Shown one piece after another: positions 16,984 through 26,231 of a stretch of 64,000 nt of DNA (position 1 is its first letter; the number at the start of each line of letters is the position of its first letter). The notes beneath the pieces are model-generated. The model saw only the letters and a program-made list of their open reading frames with translations. It searched no databases and was not told the DNA's origin. Source of the DNA: Nostoc sp. FACHB-152 (GTDB taxonomy: Bacteria; Cyanobacteriota; Cyanobacteriia; Cyanobacteriales; Nostocaceae); assembly GCF_014697475.1 (NCBI RefSeq), contig NZ_JACJRV010000016.1:53686-117685 (forward strand), in the 5' to 3' direction. The position numbers and the translations under genes are program-made.

Positions 16984-18132
16984 ATGTTCCAAAGCGTAAA
17001 TTCTGTTCCTGCCTTTGATATTAAGCAGCAATACGCCACTATCGAAGCAGAAGTGAGTGCAGCAGTGTTAGAAGTTTTAGCTTCTGGGCGTTATATTGGC
17101 GGCCCGATAATTGAAAGCTTTGAGCAACAATTTGCTGCTTATCATGATGTTAGTAATTGTATAGCTTGTAACTCTGGAACTGATGCACTCTACTTAGCTT
17201 TACGAGCTTTAGAAATTGGTGCAGGCGATGAGGTGATTACTACACCCTTTACCTTTATCGCTACGGCTGAGGTAATCAGTGCTGTAGGAGCCAAGCCTGT
17301 TTTTGTTGATATAGACATTAATACATTTAATTTAGATTTGCAGCAAATAGCTGCGGCGATTACGCCTAAGACCAAGGCAATTATTCCAGTGCATTTATTT
17401 GGACAGTCTGTAGATATGACGACGCTGATGGAGATCGCGCAATCTCACAATTTAGCCGTCATCGAAGATTGCGCGCAATCTACAGGCGCAACGTGGGAAG
17501 GTAGAAAAGTCGGTAGTATTGGGCATATTGGTTGCTTTAGTTTTTACCCGACTAAAAATCTTGGGGGTTGTGGCGACGGTGGGGCAATTACAACGAATGA
17601 TTCAGAATTAGCAGCCAAGATGCGAGTCATCAAAGAGCATGGACAAAGAAATCGTTATTACTATGAAGAAATCGGTGTAAACAGCCGCTTGGACGCAATT
17701 CAAGCGGTTATTTTGCAAATTAAGCTGCGTTATCTTGATAAATGGAATCAAAAACGGCAGGCGATCGCATCTTATTACGAACAATCTCTTAGTCAAGTTC
17801 CTGGTATCGCTGTACCCGAAGAATTCGCACCAGGGGTGAGTGTATGGAATCAATATACGATTCGCGTCTTGAGTGAAAGTCGCAATGGTGCAAGTGCTTC
17901 ACATCGAGACTGGGTACGCAATCAACTGCAAGAACGGGGTGTAAGTTCAATGGTTTACTATCCCTACCCCTTGCACTTGCAGCCAGTGTATCAACATTTG
18001 GGCTATAAACCAGGACAATTGCCAGGAGCCGAGCAAACTTGTCATGAAGTTTTATCTTTGCCCATGTTCCCAGAACTGACAGCCCAACAGCAAGACCAAG
18101 TGATTTACGCACTGAAGGATTGTTTGGTTTAA
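16984..18132 (+). CDS. DegT/DnrJ/EryC1/StrS-family sugar aminotransferase
   Basis: A 382-residue PLP-dependent aminotransferase of fold type I. SGTDALYLALRALEIGAGDEVITTPFTFIATAE (about residues 64-96) is the cofactor-binding start of the family. VIEDCAQSTGA gives the PLP-ring Asp. FSFYPTKNLGGCGDGG (about residue 185) holds the Schiff-base Lys. INSR-type NSRLDAIQAVIL and the late PYPLHLQPVY complete the pattern. Such enzymes make amino sugars on nucleotide-linked 4-keto or 3-keto hexoses for surface polysaccharide. No sugar-pathway neighbour lies next to it, so its substrate is open. Start ATG 16984. Confidence 0.92.
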   Translation: MFQSVNSVPAFDIKQQYATIEAEVSAAVLEVLASGRYIGGPIIESFEQQFAAYHDVSNCIACNSGTDALYLALRALEIGAGDEVITTPFTFIATAEVISAVGAKPVFVDIDINTFNLDLQQIAAAITPKTKAIIPVHLFGQSVDMTTLMEIAQSHNLAVIEDCAQSTGATWEGRKVGSIGHIGCFSFYPTKNLGGCGDGGAITTNDSELAAKMRVIKEHGQRNRYYYEEIGVNSRLDAIQAVILQIKLRYLDKWNQKRQAIASYYEQSLSQVPGIAVPEEFAPGVSVWNQYTIRVLSESRNGASASHRDWVRNQLQERGVSSMVYYPYPLHLQPVYQHLGYKPGQLPGAEQTCHEVLSLPMFPELTAQQQDQVIYALKDCLV

Positions 18133-18257
18133 AGGGAGTGGGGAGTAGGGAATGGGGGAAGAAGAGGTAGGGGAGACAAGGAGCAGGGAGGAGATACAGT
18201 AGAATTTCCCCCTTGCGCCCCGCTCCCTGCTGCGTTTCCTCTTCCTACTCCCTAAAA

Positions 18258-19004
18258 TTAAACGATCGCGTCGCTCTTAGCAGTCGCCAAAGCTTCTACT
18301 AAGCAACGTACCGCAGCAATCATTGCCACTTCGCTGTTGAGTTGGTTGATAGCAGAACCAACACCAACACCAGCCGCACCAGCTGCTACAGCTAAAGGTG
18401 CGGTAACGTTAGAAATGCCGGAAGCGCACAACACTGGTACTGAAACAGCGCGAGAAATTTCATAAGCTGCTGCTAATGTAGGAGCAGCTTTTTCAATGAG
18501 TCCCAGAGTGCCAGAGTGAGCAGGCTGGCTGCTTGTACCGCCTTCGGTTTGGATGATATCAGCACCAGCTTTTACCAGTTCTTCTGCCAATTGTACTTGT
18601 TGATCTAGTTCCAGAATATGGGGAACGGTAACAGACAAAGTAATTTCCGGTAAAAGTGCGCGGGTTTGCTGAGTCAACGCCAATACTTCGGGAGCTTCAA
18701 ATCTGCGTCCTTGAGCATAAAAAGAATCGAAGTTACCGATTTCAATCAAATCTGCACCAGCTGCCACAGCTGCCACAAATTTTTCTGGCTCAACTGCTGA
18801 TACACAAACTGGTAAATTAATCAAGCTTTTTGCCATTGCTACCAGAGCAGGAGCGGCGGCGATATCAACAAACGTAGCACCACCAAATTCAGCAGCTTTA
18901 ATGGTAGCAGCCACGCGATCGCGGTCAAAATTATTCAAACCACTGATCACTTTTAGAACACGGCGGTTGGTAAATGCACGTTGCAGTGCTGGATGTATTG
19001 TCAT
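18258..19004 (-). CDS. DUF561 (Ycf23-like) TIM-barrel protein
   Basis: A 248-residue protein with the look of an (alpha/beta)8 barrel: LKVISGLNNFDRDRVAATIKAAEFGGATFVDIAA, LPVCVSAVEPEKFVAAVAAGADLIEIGNFDSFYAQG, AGADIIQTEGGTSSQ and VPVLCASGISNVTAPLAVAAGAAGVGVGSAIN. The last stretch resembles a phosphate-binding motif near the C-terminal end. This matches DUF561, the family of plastid Ycf23, found in cyanobacteria and algae and without known function. It is a single gene, convergent with the DegT aminotransferase. Confidence 0.88.
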   Translation of the reverse strand: MTIHPALQRAFTNRRVLKVISGLNNFDRDRVAATIKAAEFGGATFVDIAAAPALVAMAKSLINLPVCVSAVEPEKFVAAVAAGADLIEIGNFDSFYAQGRRFEAPEVLALTQQTRALLPEITLSVTVPHILELDQQVQLAEELVKAGADIIQTEGGTSSQPAHSGTLGLIEKAAPTLAAAYEISRAVSVPVLCASGISNVTAPLAVAAGAAGVGVGSAINQLNSEVAMIAAVRCLVEALATAKSDAIV

Positions 19005-19127
19005 AATTCGTCTTTTGTCGCTACGACGGTAGGAATATTTTTACACTACTGAGCGTTTGCGGCTAGGGGGTAATTCTAATTCGTAATTCGTAATTCGTAA
19101 TTTAACAGCATGAAAGCCAGAATTAAT

Positions 19128-19364
19128 CTAATTAGGCAATCTAAAACCAGCACTAGAAGCTGCTACTCGCCCAAGTCTTCGAGGTTTAACCCAGTTACGT
19201 ATTTGGGCAATCATTTCGGCGGCAACTTCATCTGACTCGTATCCTGATGGACTCATAACAACAATATCCCCCTGCACCAATTCCATACGATAGTCAGGAA
19301 ACTGTCGCTGCATTTTTTCTAAGTCTTGAATTGTCAGGGACATAAAACCTCCTGAAACAGGCAA
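19128..19364 (-). pseudogene. Truncated Uma2-family gene
   Basis: A 78-codon remnant. LQDLEKMQRQFPDYRMELVQGDIVVMSPSG and EVAAEMIAQIRNWVKPRRLGRVAASSAGFRLPN match the N-terminal third of Uma2 proteins. Translation stops immediately after FRLPN, where intact members continue into the catalytic Asp and Glu strands. The sequence beyond the stop does not continue the family in any frame I checked. It is therefore a C-terminally deleted relic. A short peptide could still be made. Confidence 0.75.
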
Positions 19365-19491
19365 TCAATAGATTAATTTTAATGCTTGTTGTCTATAGGC
19401 TTTATTTCCCCAATTGGACTTACACTGCCCCCAGACTCGTATGATCAAAATATAAGCAAAATATCAAATCGCCAGATTTCTACGGCATAAC

Positions 19492-20355
19492 ATGGGCAGT
19501 ATTTGGGAAATCGATTTTTACTCGCGTCCAATTTTGGATGAAAATCAAAAAAAAGTTTGGGAAGTTTTAGTCTGCGAAAGTCCCTCGGATATTCGGGCGC
19601 AAACAGATTCAGTATTTCGCTATGCTCAATATTGTCCCAGTACCCAGGTCAATTCGGGCTGGTTGCGGACGGCGTTGCAGGAAGCAGTTAACAAAGCAGG
19701 AGAAGCACCAATTAAAATCCGCTTTTTCCGCCGCCAAATGAACAACATGATTACTAAAGCGTGCGAAGATTTGGGCATTCCGGCTCAACCTAGCCGGCGT
19801 ACTTTGGTACTCAACCAGTGGCTGCAACAGCGAATGGAGGAAGTTTATCCTCAAGAACCAGGGTATCAAGGGGGTACTAATCCCTCGGTGCGCTTAGAAA
19901 GTCCTTTACCTCAGCGTTTACCGGATGCTTTAGAAGGACAGCAATGGGTTTTTGTCAGTTTGTCAGCAGCTGATTTGGCAGAAATGCCTGAGTGGGATAT
20001 TGGCTTTGGCGAAGCTTTTCCCATAGAAATGGCAAAATTATCGCCGGAAACTCGCATTCCGGGAGTTTTGATTTTCTCTCCTAGAGCTTTGCCGTTGGCA
20101 GGTTGGATGTCTGGTTTAGAGTTAGCTTTCTTGAGAATTGACACTAGTGTTGGCACAAGGTTAATTCTAGAAACTGGTGCTACCGAAAGTTGGATTTTGG
20201 CAAATATCAAAAATCCTCAAACTATAGTCGAAGCCAAAGGTTTTGCCGAAGCTAAAGAAAAAGCTAACGGAGTACATTTTGTTGGTGTACAGTCAAGTCC
20301 CCAAGCCGAATCCTTTGCTGGGTTTTGGCTGTTGCAAGAGGTAACTTTGCCTTGA
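19492..20355 (+). CDS. Tab2/Atab2-family RNA-binding protein
   Basis: A 287-residue protein matching the Tab2/Atab2 family of cyanobacteria and plastids. It opens with GSIWEIDFYSRPILDENQKK and contains RFFRRQMNNMITKACEDLGI, PSRRTLVLNQWLQQRM and, near the end, GVHFVGVQSSPQAESFAGFW with the family tail LLQEVTLP. In Chlamydomonas Tab2 binds the psaB 5' leader and is needed for its translation, and Atab2 acts similarly in Arabidopsis. A role in photosystem I or II translation here is by homology only. Start ATG 19492. Confidence 0.93.
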   Translation: MGSIWEIDFYSRPILDENQKKVWEVLVCESPSDIRAQTDSVFRYAQYCPSTQVNSGWLRTALQEAVNKAGEAPIKIRFFRRQMNNMITKACEDLGIPAQPSRRTLVLNQWLQQRMEEVYPQEPGYQGGTNPSVRLESPLPQRLPDALEGQQWVFVSLSAADLAEMPEWDIGFGEAFPIEMAKLSPETRIPGVLIFSPRALPLAGWMSGLELAFLRIDTSVGTRLILETGATESWILANIKNPQTIVEAKGFAEAKEKANGVHFVGVQSSPQAESFAGFWLLQEVTLP

Positions 20356-20500
20356 ATTAGCGAGTAGGGAGTGGTGAGTAGGGAGTAGGAAGAGGAAACG
20401 GAGCAGAGGGCAGGGTGTAAGGGTAAATTAATTACTTTTACCCAACTCCCCACTCCCTATACAAATGATTTTGGGAATTCTCTGCACTGATTAAACGCTG

Positions 20501-20694
20501 ATAGATACCCATGATTTGGGATAATTATCTGCACGGCAGTTGCTTCAAGTCGGCAAAGCCGACGACAGTTGCTACAACGGAGGGAACCTCCGCAATGCAC
20601 TGTCTCCCCAACGCACTGCCTTGTCCGTCTGCGTTGTTAAAAAGCAATTGCTGATTCATGCGGATAGGCACCAATGATTTGGGATAATTATCTG
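20501..20694. repeat. Family C repeat copy between two direct repeats
   Basis: TGATTTGGGATAATTATCTGC occurs at 20512-20532 and again at 20674-20694. A family C element lies between them (about 20531-20640), containing TTGCTTCAAGTCGGCAAAGCC. The second direct repeat lies about 50 bases upstream of the TldD-like start codon, so the duplication probably doubled part of its leader. Confidence 0.7.
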
Positions 20695-20741
20695 CGTTTG
20701 CTTGCAGTTCAAAATCCGAAATCCACAATTCACCAAGGGTC

Positions 20742-22055
20742 ATGGGTTCTGAAAATTTCTCACACGATACACTAGCAGAACAGCTGCTGGAATTAGCCAT
20801 CAAATCGGGAGCCGAAGCTGCTGAAGTGTATCAGTCGCGATCGCTTTCTCGTCCAGTCTTTTTTGAGGCTAACCGACTTAAACAACTAGAAACCAGCCAA
20901 TCTGAAGGCACAACGCTGCGGTTGTGGCGCAATGGTCGTCCAGGACTCACGGTAGCCTATGGTGCGGTTTCAGCCGAAGCTATGGTGGAACGGGCTTTGG
21001 CTTTGAGTGAGCTAAATCAACCTGAACCAGTCGAGTTGGTTAGTAACTCTAAGCCTGCTTACCCAAACTTAGGGGAAAGTGTGGCAATCGAAGTTTTAGT
21101 CAACTGGGGCAAAGAAGCGATCGCTATTATCCGCGATGCTTATCCTGATGTGCTGTGCAATAGTGATTGGGAATGCGATGTGGAAACTACTAGGCTTGTT
21201 AATAGTCAAGGTCTAGATTGTTACTACACTGACACTACCCTCAGTTGCTATATGTCAGCAGAATGGGTCAGAGGCGACGATTTTTTGAGTGTTTCTGATG
21301 GTCAAACCCAACGGGATACCCTAGACCCTGAAAAATTAGCTCATCAAATTTTACAAAGGATAGTCTGGGCGGAACAAAATGTTTCACCCCCTAGCGGTCG
21401 CGTCCCTATTTTATTTACATCTAAAGCAGCCGATATGATTTGGGGAACTGCCCAAGCAGCTTTGAATGGTAAACGAGTTCTGGAGGCTGCTTCTCCTTGG
21501 GCAGAACGCCTAGGTAAACAAATAATTTCTCCTAGTCTGACTCTCTTTCAAGACCCCCAAGCAGGCCCTTATAGTTGTCCTTTTGATGATGAAGGTACGC
21601 CGACTACGCCTTTAGTATTCGTCAAAGACGGGATTTTACAGCATTTTTATTGCGATCGCACCACAGGCCGTCAACTTGGTATTGGCACCACTGGTAATGG
21701 TTTTCGTCCCGGTTTAGGTAGCTATCCTACTCCTGGTTTATTTAATTTTCTGATTCAGCCCGGTTCGGCATCACTATCAGAGTTAATTAAGCACTTAGAT
21801 AATGGCTTAATTGTTGATCAAATGTTGGGCGGTGGCGGTGGTATTTCTGGTGACTTCTCGATCAATATTGATTTGGGTTATCGGGTAAAAAATGGTGAGG
21901 TAATTGGCCGTGTTAAAGATACGATGGTCGCGGGTAATGTTTACACAGCCCTCAAACAAGTCGTGCAATTAGGCGATGATGCTGATTGGAATGGTTCTTG
22001 TTATACGCCATCTTTAATAGTTGAAGGTTTATCCACCACTGGCAGAAGTAATTAA
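20742..22055 (+). CDS. TldD/PmbA-family metallopeptidase-related protein
   Basis: A 437-residue protein of the TldD/PmbA (peptidase U62) family. LAIKSGAEAAEVYQSRS marks the N-terminal domain. SGRVPILFTSKAADMIWGTAQAALNGKRV and DDEGTPTTPLVFVKDGILQHFYCDRTTGRQLG match the PmbA/TldE core. GGISGDFSINIDLGYRVKNGEVIGRVKDTMVAGN is the conserved C-terminal part. There is no HExxxH zinc motif, so it is the TldE-like subunit type, which pairs with a catalytic TldD elsewhere. In E. coli the pair degrades peptides such as CcdA and matures microcin B17. Start ATG 20742. Confidence 0.9.
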   Translation: MGSENFSHDTLAEQLLELAIKSGAEAAEVYQSRSLSRPVFFEANRLKQLETSQSEGTTLRLWRNGRPGLTVAYGAVSAEAMVERALALSELNQPEPVELVSNSKPAYPNLGESVAIEVLVNWGKEAIAIIRDAYPDVLCNSDWECDVETTRLVNSQGLDCYYTDTTLSCYMSAEWVRGDDFLSVSDGQTQRDTLDPEKLAHQILQRIVWAEQNVSPPSGRVPILFTSKAADMIWGTAQAALNGKRVLEAASPWAERLGKQIISPSLTLFQDPQAGPYSCPFDDEGTPTTPLVFVKDGILQHFYCDRTTGRQLGIGTTGNGFRPGLGSYPTPGLFNFLIQPGSASLSELIKHLDNGLIVDQMLGGGGGISGDFSINIDLGYRVKNGEVIGRVKDTMVAGNVYTALKQVVQLGDDADWNGSCYTPSLIVEGLSTTGRSN

Positions 22056-22140
22056 GCCACAGCAAAGAGGTTAGGGGTTAGAGACTAGAGGCTGGGGGCT
22101 AGAGGCTAGAGGTTAATATTTTTTACTTAGCACTTTACTG

Positions 22141-22236
22141 TATAGCAGTCCGTGTAGGAGTTTCAAACAAATCTATTGCCTATCATCTATTGCCTGTCCC
22201 CATAAGCAGTTTGTAAATCAAATAGGATTGCTATAG
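22141..22236 (-). repeat. Dispersed repeat family A, MITE-like copy
   Basis: An element of 96 bases bounded by TATAGCAGTCC (left) and GGATTGCTATA (right), which form a terminal inverted repeat matching at 10 of 11 positions. Reverse-complemented, it aligns with copies at 37211-37310 and 50688-50768 over GATTTACAAACTGCTTATG and ATTTGTTTGAA..CTCCTACACGG. No open frame is present. It lies between the TldD-like gene and the methyltransferase. Confidence 0.75.
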
Positions 22237-22273
22237 TTTGGGTTTTTGCCACTCATTTACTTAAATACGCATT

Positions 22274-22987
22274 ATGAATTTTGCTCACAGCACAACCGAT
22301 GCTATCCAACTTGATAGGGTCATATTTATTGGCAGAACTTTATCAGAATATGTGAAATTATTTCATCTGGATTTATCGCAGTGGCAAAAATCCAAAATTT
22401 TAGATTGTCCTGCTGGTGCGGCTTCTTTCGTAGCGGAAGCTCATCAAATGGGTATTGATGCTGTAGCTTGTGACATTTTGTTCAACTTGGATGAAAGCAC
22501 TTTAAGAGCAAAAGGGCAAGCAGATTTAGTTTATATGATGGAAAGGCTGGCTGATGTTACCCATAACTATAATTGGGATTTTTATCAAAATCTTGAGCAG
22601 TTAAATGAATATCGTAAAACAGCACTAGAAAGTTTTCTGACAGATTATGCAACTGGTCGTCAAGCAGGACGGTATATCCAAACTACACTGCCTCAATTAC
22701 CTTTTGGCGATCGCAGTTTTGATTTAGTATTAAGCGGTCATTTTTTGTTTCTCTATGGTGACTGTTTCGATTATGCTTTTCATTGGCAAACAATTTTAGA
22801 ACTATATCGTGTTTGTTCTCAAGAAGTGAGAATTTACCCTCTGCAAGGTAAAGATGCTCAACCATATCCTTTTCTAAACAACTTAATCAATGATTTAAAT
22901 CATGCTGAAATTTCCGCAGAAATTGTGAATATACCTTGGGAATTTCTCAAAGGAAGTAACCAAATGCTGCGGTTATGGCGAACATAA
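22274..22987 (+). CDS. Class I SAM-dependent methyltransferase
   Basis: A 237-residue protein with a Rossmann methyltransferase pattern. Motif I is KILDCPAGAASFVAEAHQMG (about residues 40-59), followed by AVACDILF with the acidic residue that usually binds the ribose. Motif IV-like SFDLVLSGHFLFLYGD (about residue 152) and a later LELYRVCSQEVRIYPL complete it. The motif I Cys-Pro (DCPAG) differs from the common D-x-G-x-G. The substrate is unknown and no neighbour suggests one. Start ATG 22274. Confidence 0.82.
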   Translation: MNFAHSTTDAIQLDRVIFIGRTLSEYVKLFHLDLSQWQKSKILDCPAGAASFVAEAHQMGIDAVACDILFNLDESTLRAKGQADLVYMMERLADVTHNYNWDFYQNLEQLNEYRKTALESFLTDYATGRQAGRYIQTTLPQLPFGDRSFDLVLSGHFLFLYGDCFDYAFHWQTILELYRVCSQEVRIYPLQGKDAQPYPFLNNLINDLNHAEISAEIVNIPWEFLKGSNQMLRLWRT

Positions 22988-23291
22988 AGGAGAGGCTAGG
23001 GACTAGTACCGCAAGGCGGAAGTCAAAAGTCAAAAGTCAAAAAGCTTTTATTTTGGGCTTCTGAAGCTTCTAAAAGAGTATCTAGATTTCCGCCGCTTTG
23101 TACTAGTATTTATTGACTGAGAACTTTCACATCAGCAATTCATCAGAAAATATCAAAACTCAGGGATAAAAAATTTTCTTCTCTAGCCCCTAACCTCTAG
23201 CTTCTAACCTCTAATCTCTAACCTAAGCGCCCCTATTTTCAAGGTATAACTGGGACAGGAATTATTAATAAATTGTGAAATTTATATTATT
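22988..23291. repeat. Intergenic heptamer-repeat tracts
   Basis: No gene is seen. AGTCAAA is repeated in tandem at 23021-23041, and CTCTAAC/CTCTAGC-type heptamers run from about 23182 to 23224. The rest is AT-rich and should hold the promoter of the ClC gene. Confidence 0.6.
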
Positions 23292-25940
23292 ATGTCGCTT
23301 CCTGTTCTGAGTCAGAGCTTGCGCCGTTGGTGGCAGCCTAGAAAAGGTTTAGCGATCGCTGAAGCTTCGTTTATCGGTCTTGTTGCTGCTTTATCTGCGG
23401 TATTCTTGAAAATTGGTTCGGGATGGTTGGGGGCTTGGCGCGTTCATACTTCTCACGTTTTCCCTGCATGGTTAGCCTTACCAGTAGTTGGTTTAGTTTT
23501 TGGCTATCTGGCTGGTTGGTTAGTCCAGCGATTCGCCCCAGAAGCTTCTGGTAGTGGTATTCCCCAAGTAAAGGCGACTCTGGCCAATGTACCGATGAAA
23601 TTGTCTTGGCGGGTGGCAGGGGTCAAGTTACTCAGTGCGATGATTGTCATCGGTTCCGGCTTAACTTTAGGTAGACAAGGCCCGACAGTCCAAGTTGGGG
23701 CAGGTTTAGCTGCTGGAATGAGTCGATTAGTTCCCACTTCCCCAGATCATCGGCGGCAAATGATTGCGGCGGGCGCAGGTGCAGGTTTAGCGGCTGCCTT
23801 TAATGCGCCCCTTGCTGGTGTCATATTTATTGTCGAAGAATTACTGCAAGATTTATCTGGTATAACCTTAGGAACTGCCATTATCGCTTCATTTATTGGC
23901 GGGGTAGTATCGCGGTTGTTGGGTGGCCGTAGTTTGCACCTAAATCTGCAAATGATTCAATCGTCTAGTCAGTTTTCTCTCCCAGAGATTCCCTTTTTTT
24001 TAGTCTTGGGAATTTTAGCTGGGTTATTAGGTGCCTTATTTAATCGTGGTTTAGTAGTAAGTATAAAATTTTACAATAATTTACATATTAGTTTGCCTCT
24101 AAAAGTTGCTTTGGCGGGATTTGTTTCTGGAGTTATAGTAGCGATGCTGCCAGAGTATTACCGCAATAATACTGGATTACGGGAATATATCATTACTATT
24201 GACTCTAGTGCCTCAATCGCAGCGATCGCTTTTGTGGCTCAGTTTATCCTCACATTAATAGCATTTGGTTCTGGTGCGCCGGGAGGGTTATTTGCTCCCA
24301 GCCTGATTTTAGGTTCTTGCTTAGGACACTTAGTTGGTGTATGGGAATCTCATCTATTAGGCGTAGGTTCTCTATCTACATACGCTTTAGCTGGTATGGG
24401 CGGATTTTTTAGTGCGGTTTCTAAAGTACCAATCACCGCCATTGTGATTGTGTTTGAAATGACTACAGATTTCAATCTGGTTTTACCTTTAATGATTGTG
24501 GCTGTGGTGGCTTACTTAGTTGCCGATAAGGTAATGCCTGGATCACTTTACGACAAACTTTTGCAGTTAAAAGGTATTACCCTCACCAAGACAGCCCCAT
24601 CTGAAGGCATTTTAACAACGTTAACCGCCAAAGATGTCATGCAACAGCAGGTAGAAACGTTGGATACAGAGATGACTTTAGAAGAAGCCAAGCAAGCATT
24701 CTCTAGTTCCCATCACCGGGGTTTTCCGGTAGTAGAAGATAGCAAATTGGTAGGTATTATCACACAATCAGATTTAACCAAAATTCCTAACCGTCACCTA
24801 CCAAACGATACTGCTTTGAAGGAAATTATGACCTCAGCCCCGGTGACGGTTACACCCATACACACTTTGAGCAATGTGCTTTATTTACTAGATCGCTATA
24901 AAATCAGCCGTTTACCAGTGGTGGAAGGGCGAAAACTGATAGGGATTATTACTCGTGCAGATATTATCCGTGCCGAAGCAGACCATCTTAATGGTGAAAA
25001 TACGACTCTACGACCACGACCGGAACCGTCTTATGTAGTTTACCAAACGCGATCGCCCAGTATTGGCAGAGGCAGACTATTAGTACCGATAGCTAATCCC
25101 GAAACTGCTACTACTTTATTACAAATGGCCACCGCTATTGCTCGCGATCGCCACTATGAAATCGAGTGCGTCCAAATCATGTTGGTATCGCGTCACAGTT
25201 CCCCATGCGAAACTCAAGTCCGAACTGCTAAAAGTCGCCGCTTATTGCGACAAGCCGAAGTCATGGCGAAAAAGTGGCGTATTCCCATACATACACAAAT
25301 TCGTGTTGCCCATGATGCTGCTCAAGCAATCTTAGAAACCATCCAAGAACAACATATAGACCTGATTTTAATGGGCTGGAAAGGTAACACCTCCACCCCT
25401 GGACGTATTTTTGGCAATATTGTAGATACCATAATTCGCCAAGCCACCTGTGATGTTGTGCTGGTGAAATTGGGAGAAGGAAAAATTTCTCCCCTATCCT
25501 CCTCCACTCTCGACTCCCCGCCCCCGACTCCCCAATTTAACCGTTGGCTAATACCAATGGCTGGTGGCCCTAATTCTCGATTTGCGATTAAATTGTTACC
25601 TGCATTAGTGACGTTGGGAAATAAACCAGAAATTCACTTAACGCAAATATTCAAGCCATCCGAGTTGAAACCCAATATCCAGGTTTTAGAACAAGCCATC
25701 CGTGAATTGATGCGTCGCCGTCAATTGTCTAATACTGTCTTTGTGGCTACGCCAGTCCAGGCTGATTCAGTTGCTGAGGGAGTGATTAACTTAGTCAAAA
25801 AAGAAGGCTTTGATGTCGTAGTGGTGGGTGCTACCCGTGAAGGGTTATTACAACAAGCAATTCAAGGTAATATTCCAGAAGCGATCGCTTCTGGTGTAGA
25901 GAGTACAGTAATTTTAGTACGTGGAGCAATTAATAAGTAA
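23292..25940 (+). CDS. ClC-family chloride channel/transporter with CBS pair and universal-stress domains
   Basis: An 882-residue membrane protein. Residues 1-430 form the ClC core with the three anion-binding motifs GSGIP (residues 87-91), GRQGP (127-131) and GAPGGLFAPSLILG (about 330). The proton-path glutamate region FIVEELLQD is kept. The gating glutamate of GREGP is replaced by Gln129. Residues 445-570 hold two CBS domains (AKDVMQQQVETL and LKEIMTSAPVTV), which bind adenine nucleotides in related proteins. Residues 590-880 hold two universal stress protein-like domains (LLVPIANPETATTLLQMA.. and MGWKGNTSTPGRIFGNIVDTII). Regulation by nucleotides is inferred. The family is clear. Confidence 0.93.
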   Translation: MSLPVLSQSLRRWWQPRKGLAIAEASFIGLVAALSAVFLKIGSGWLGAWRVHTSHVFPAWLALPVVGLVFGYLAGWLVQRFAPEASGSGIPQVKATLANVPMKLSWRVAGVKLLSAMIVIGSGLTLGRQGPTVQVGAGLAAGMSRLVPTSPDHRRQMIAAGAGAGLAAAFNAPLAGVIFIVEELLQDLSGITLGTAIIASFIGGVVSRLLGGRSLHLNLQMIQSSSQFSLPEIPFFLVLGILAGLLGALFNRGLVVSIKFYNNLHISLPLKVALAGFVSGVIVAMLPEYYRNNTGLREYIITIDSSASIAAIAFVAQFILTLIAFGSGAPGGLFAPSLILGSCLGHLVGVWESHLLGVGSLSTYALAGMGGFFSAVSKVPITAIVIVFEMTTDFNLVLPLMIVAVVAYLVADKVMPGSLYDKLLQLKGITLTKTAPSEGILTTLTAKDVMQQQVETLDTEMTLEEAKQAFSSSHHRGFPVVEDSKLVGIITQSDLTKIPNRHLPNDTALKEIMTSAPVTVTPIHTLSNVLYLLDRYKISRLPVVEGRKLIGIITRADIIRAEADHLNGENTTLRPRPEPSYVVYQTRSPSIGRGRLLVPIANPETATTLLQMATAIARDRHYEIECVQIMLVSRHSSPCETQVRTAKSRRLLRQAEVMAKKWRIPIHTQIRVAHDAAQAILETIQEQHIDLILMGWKGNTSTPGRIFGNIVDTIIRQATCDVVLVKLGEGKISPLSSSTLDSPPPTPQFNRWLIPMAGGPNSRFAIKLLPALVTLGNKPEIHLTQIFKPSELKPNIQVLEQAIRELMRRRQLSNTVFVATPVQADSVAEGVINLVKKEGFDVVVVGATREGLLQQAIQGNIPEAIASGVESTVILVRGAINK

Positions 25941-26231
25941 AGAAAAATCAAAAATTAGAATTAGCAAAATTTGATGCAATTTATCAACTTTATCTAAGAT
26001 TTATATTTTATGGTTTTCTAGTTATTTCTTAAAGACTAGAGAAAGTCCTCATCGCATCAATATTGAATGGTGATGTCAAATTTTCCTAACCACATTCCGC
26101 AGGTTGGTTTTTAAATTTTGGTATTTTTCATAATTTAGATATAGCAATACTTTCAAGTATTAAACCCAGATTCTGCATTGTGCGATCGCTTTGGTAAAAT
26201 AGCATCAATCCTCCTTGCTCCAGCCAACTGA

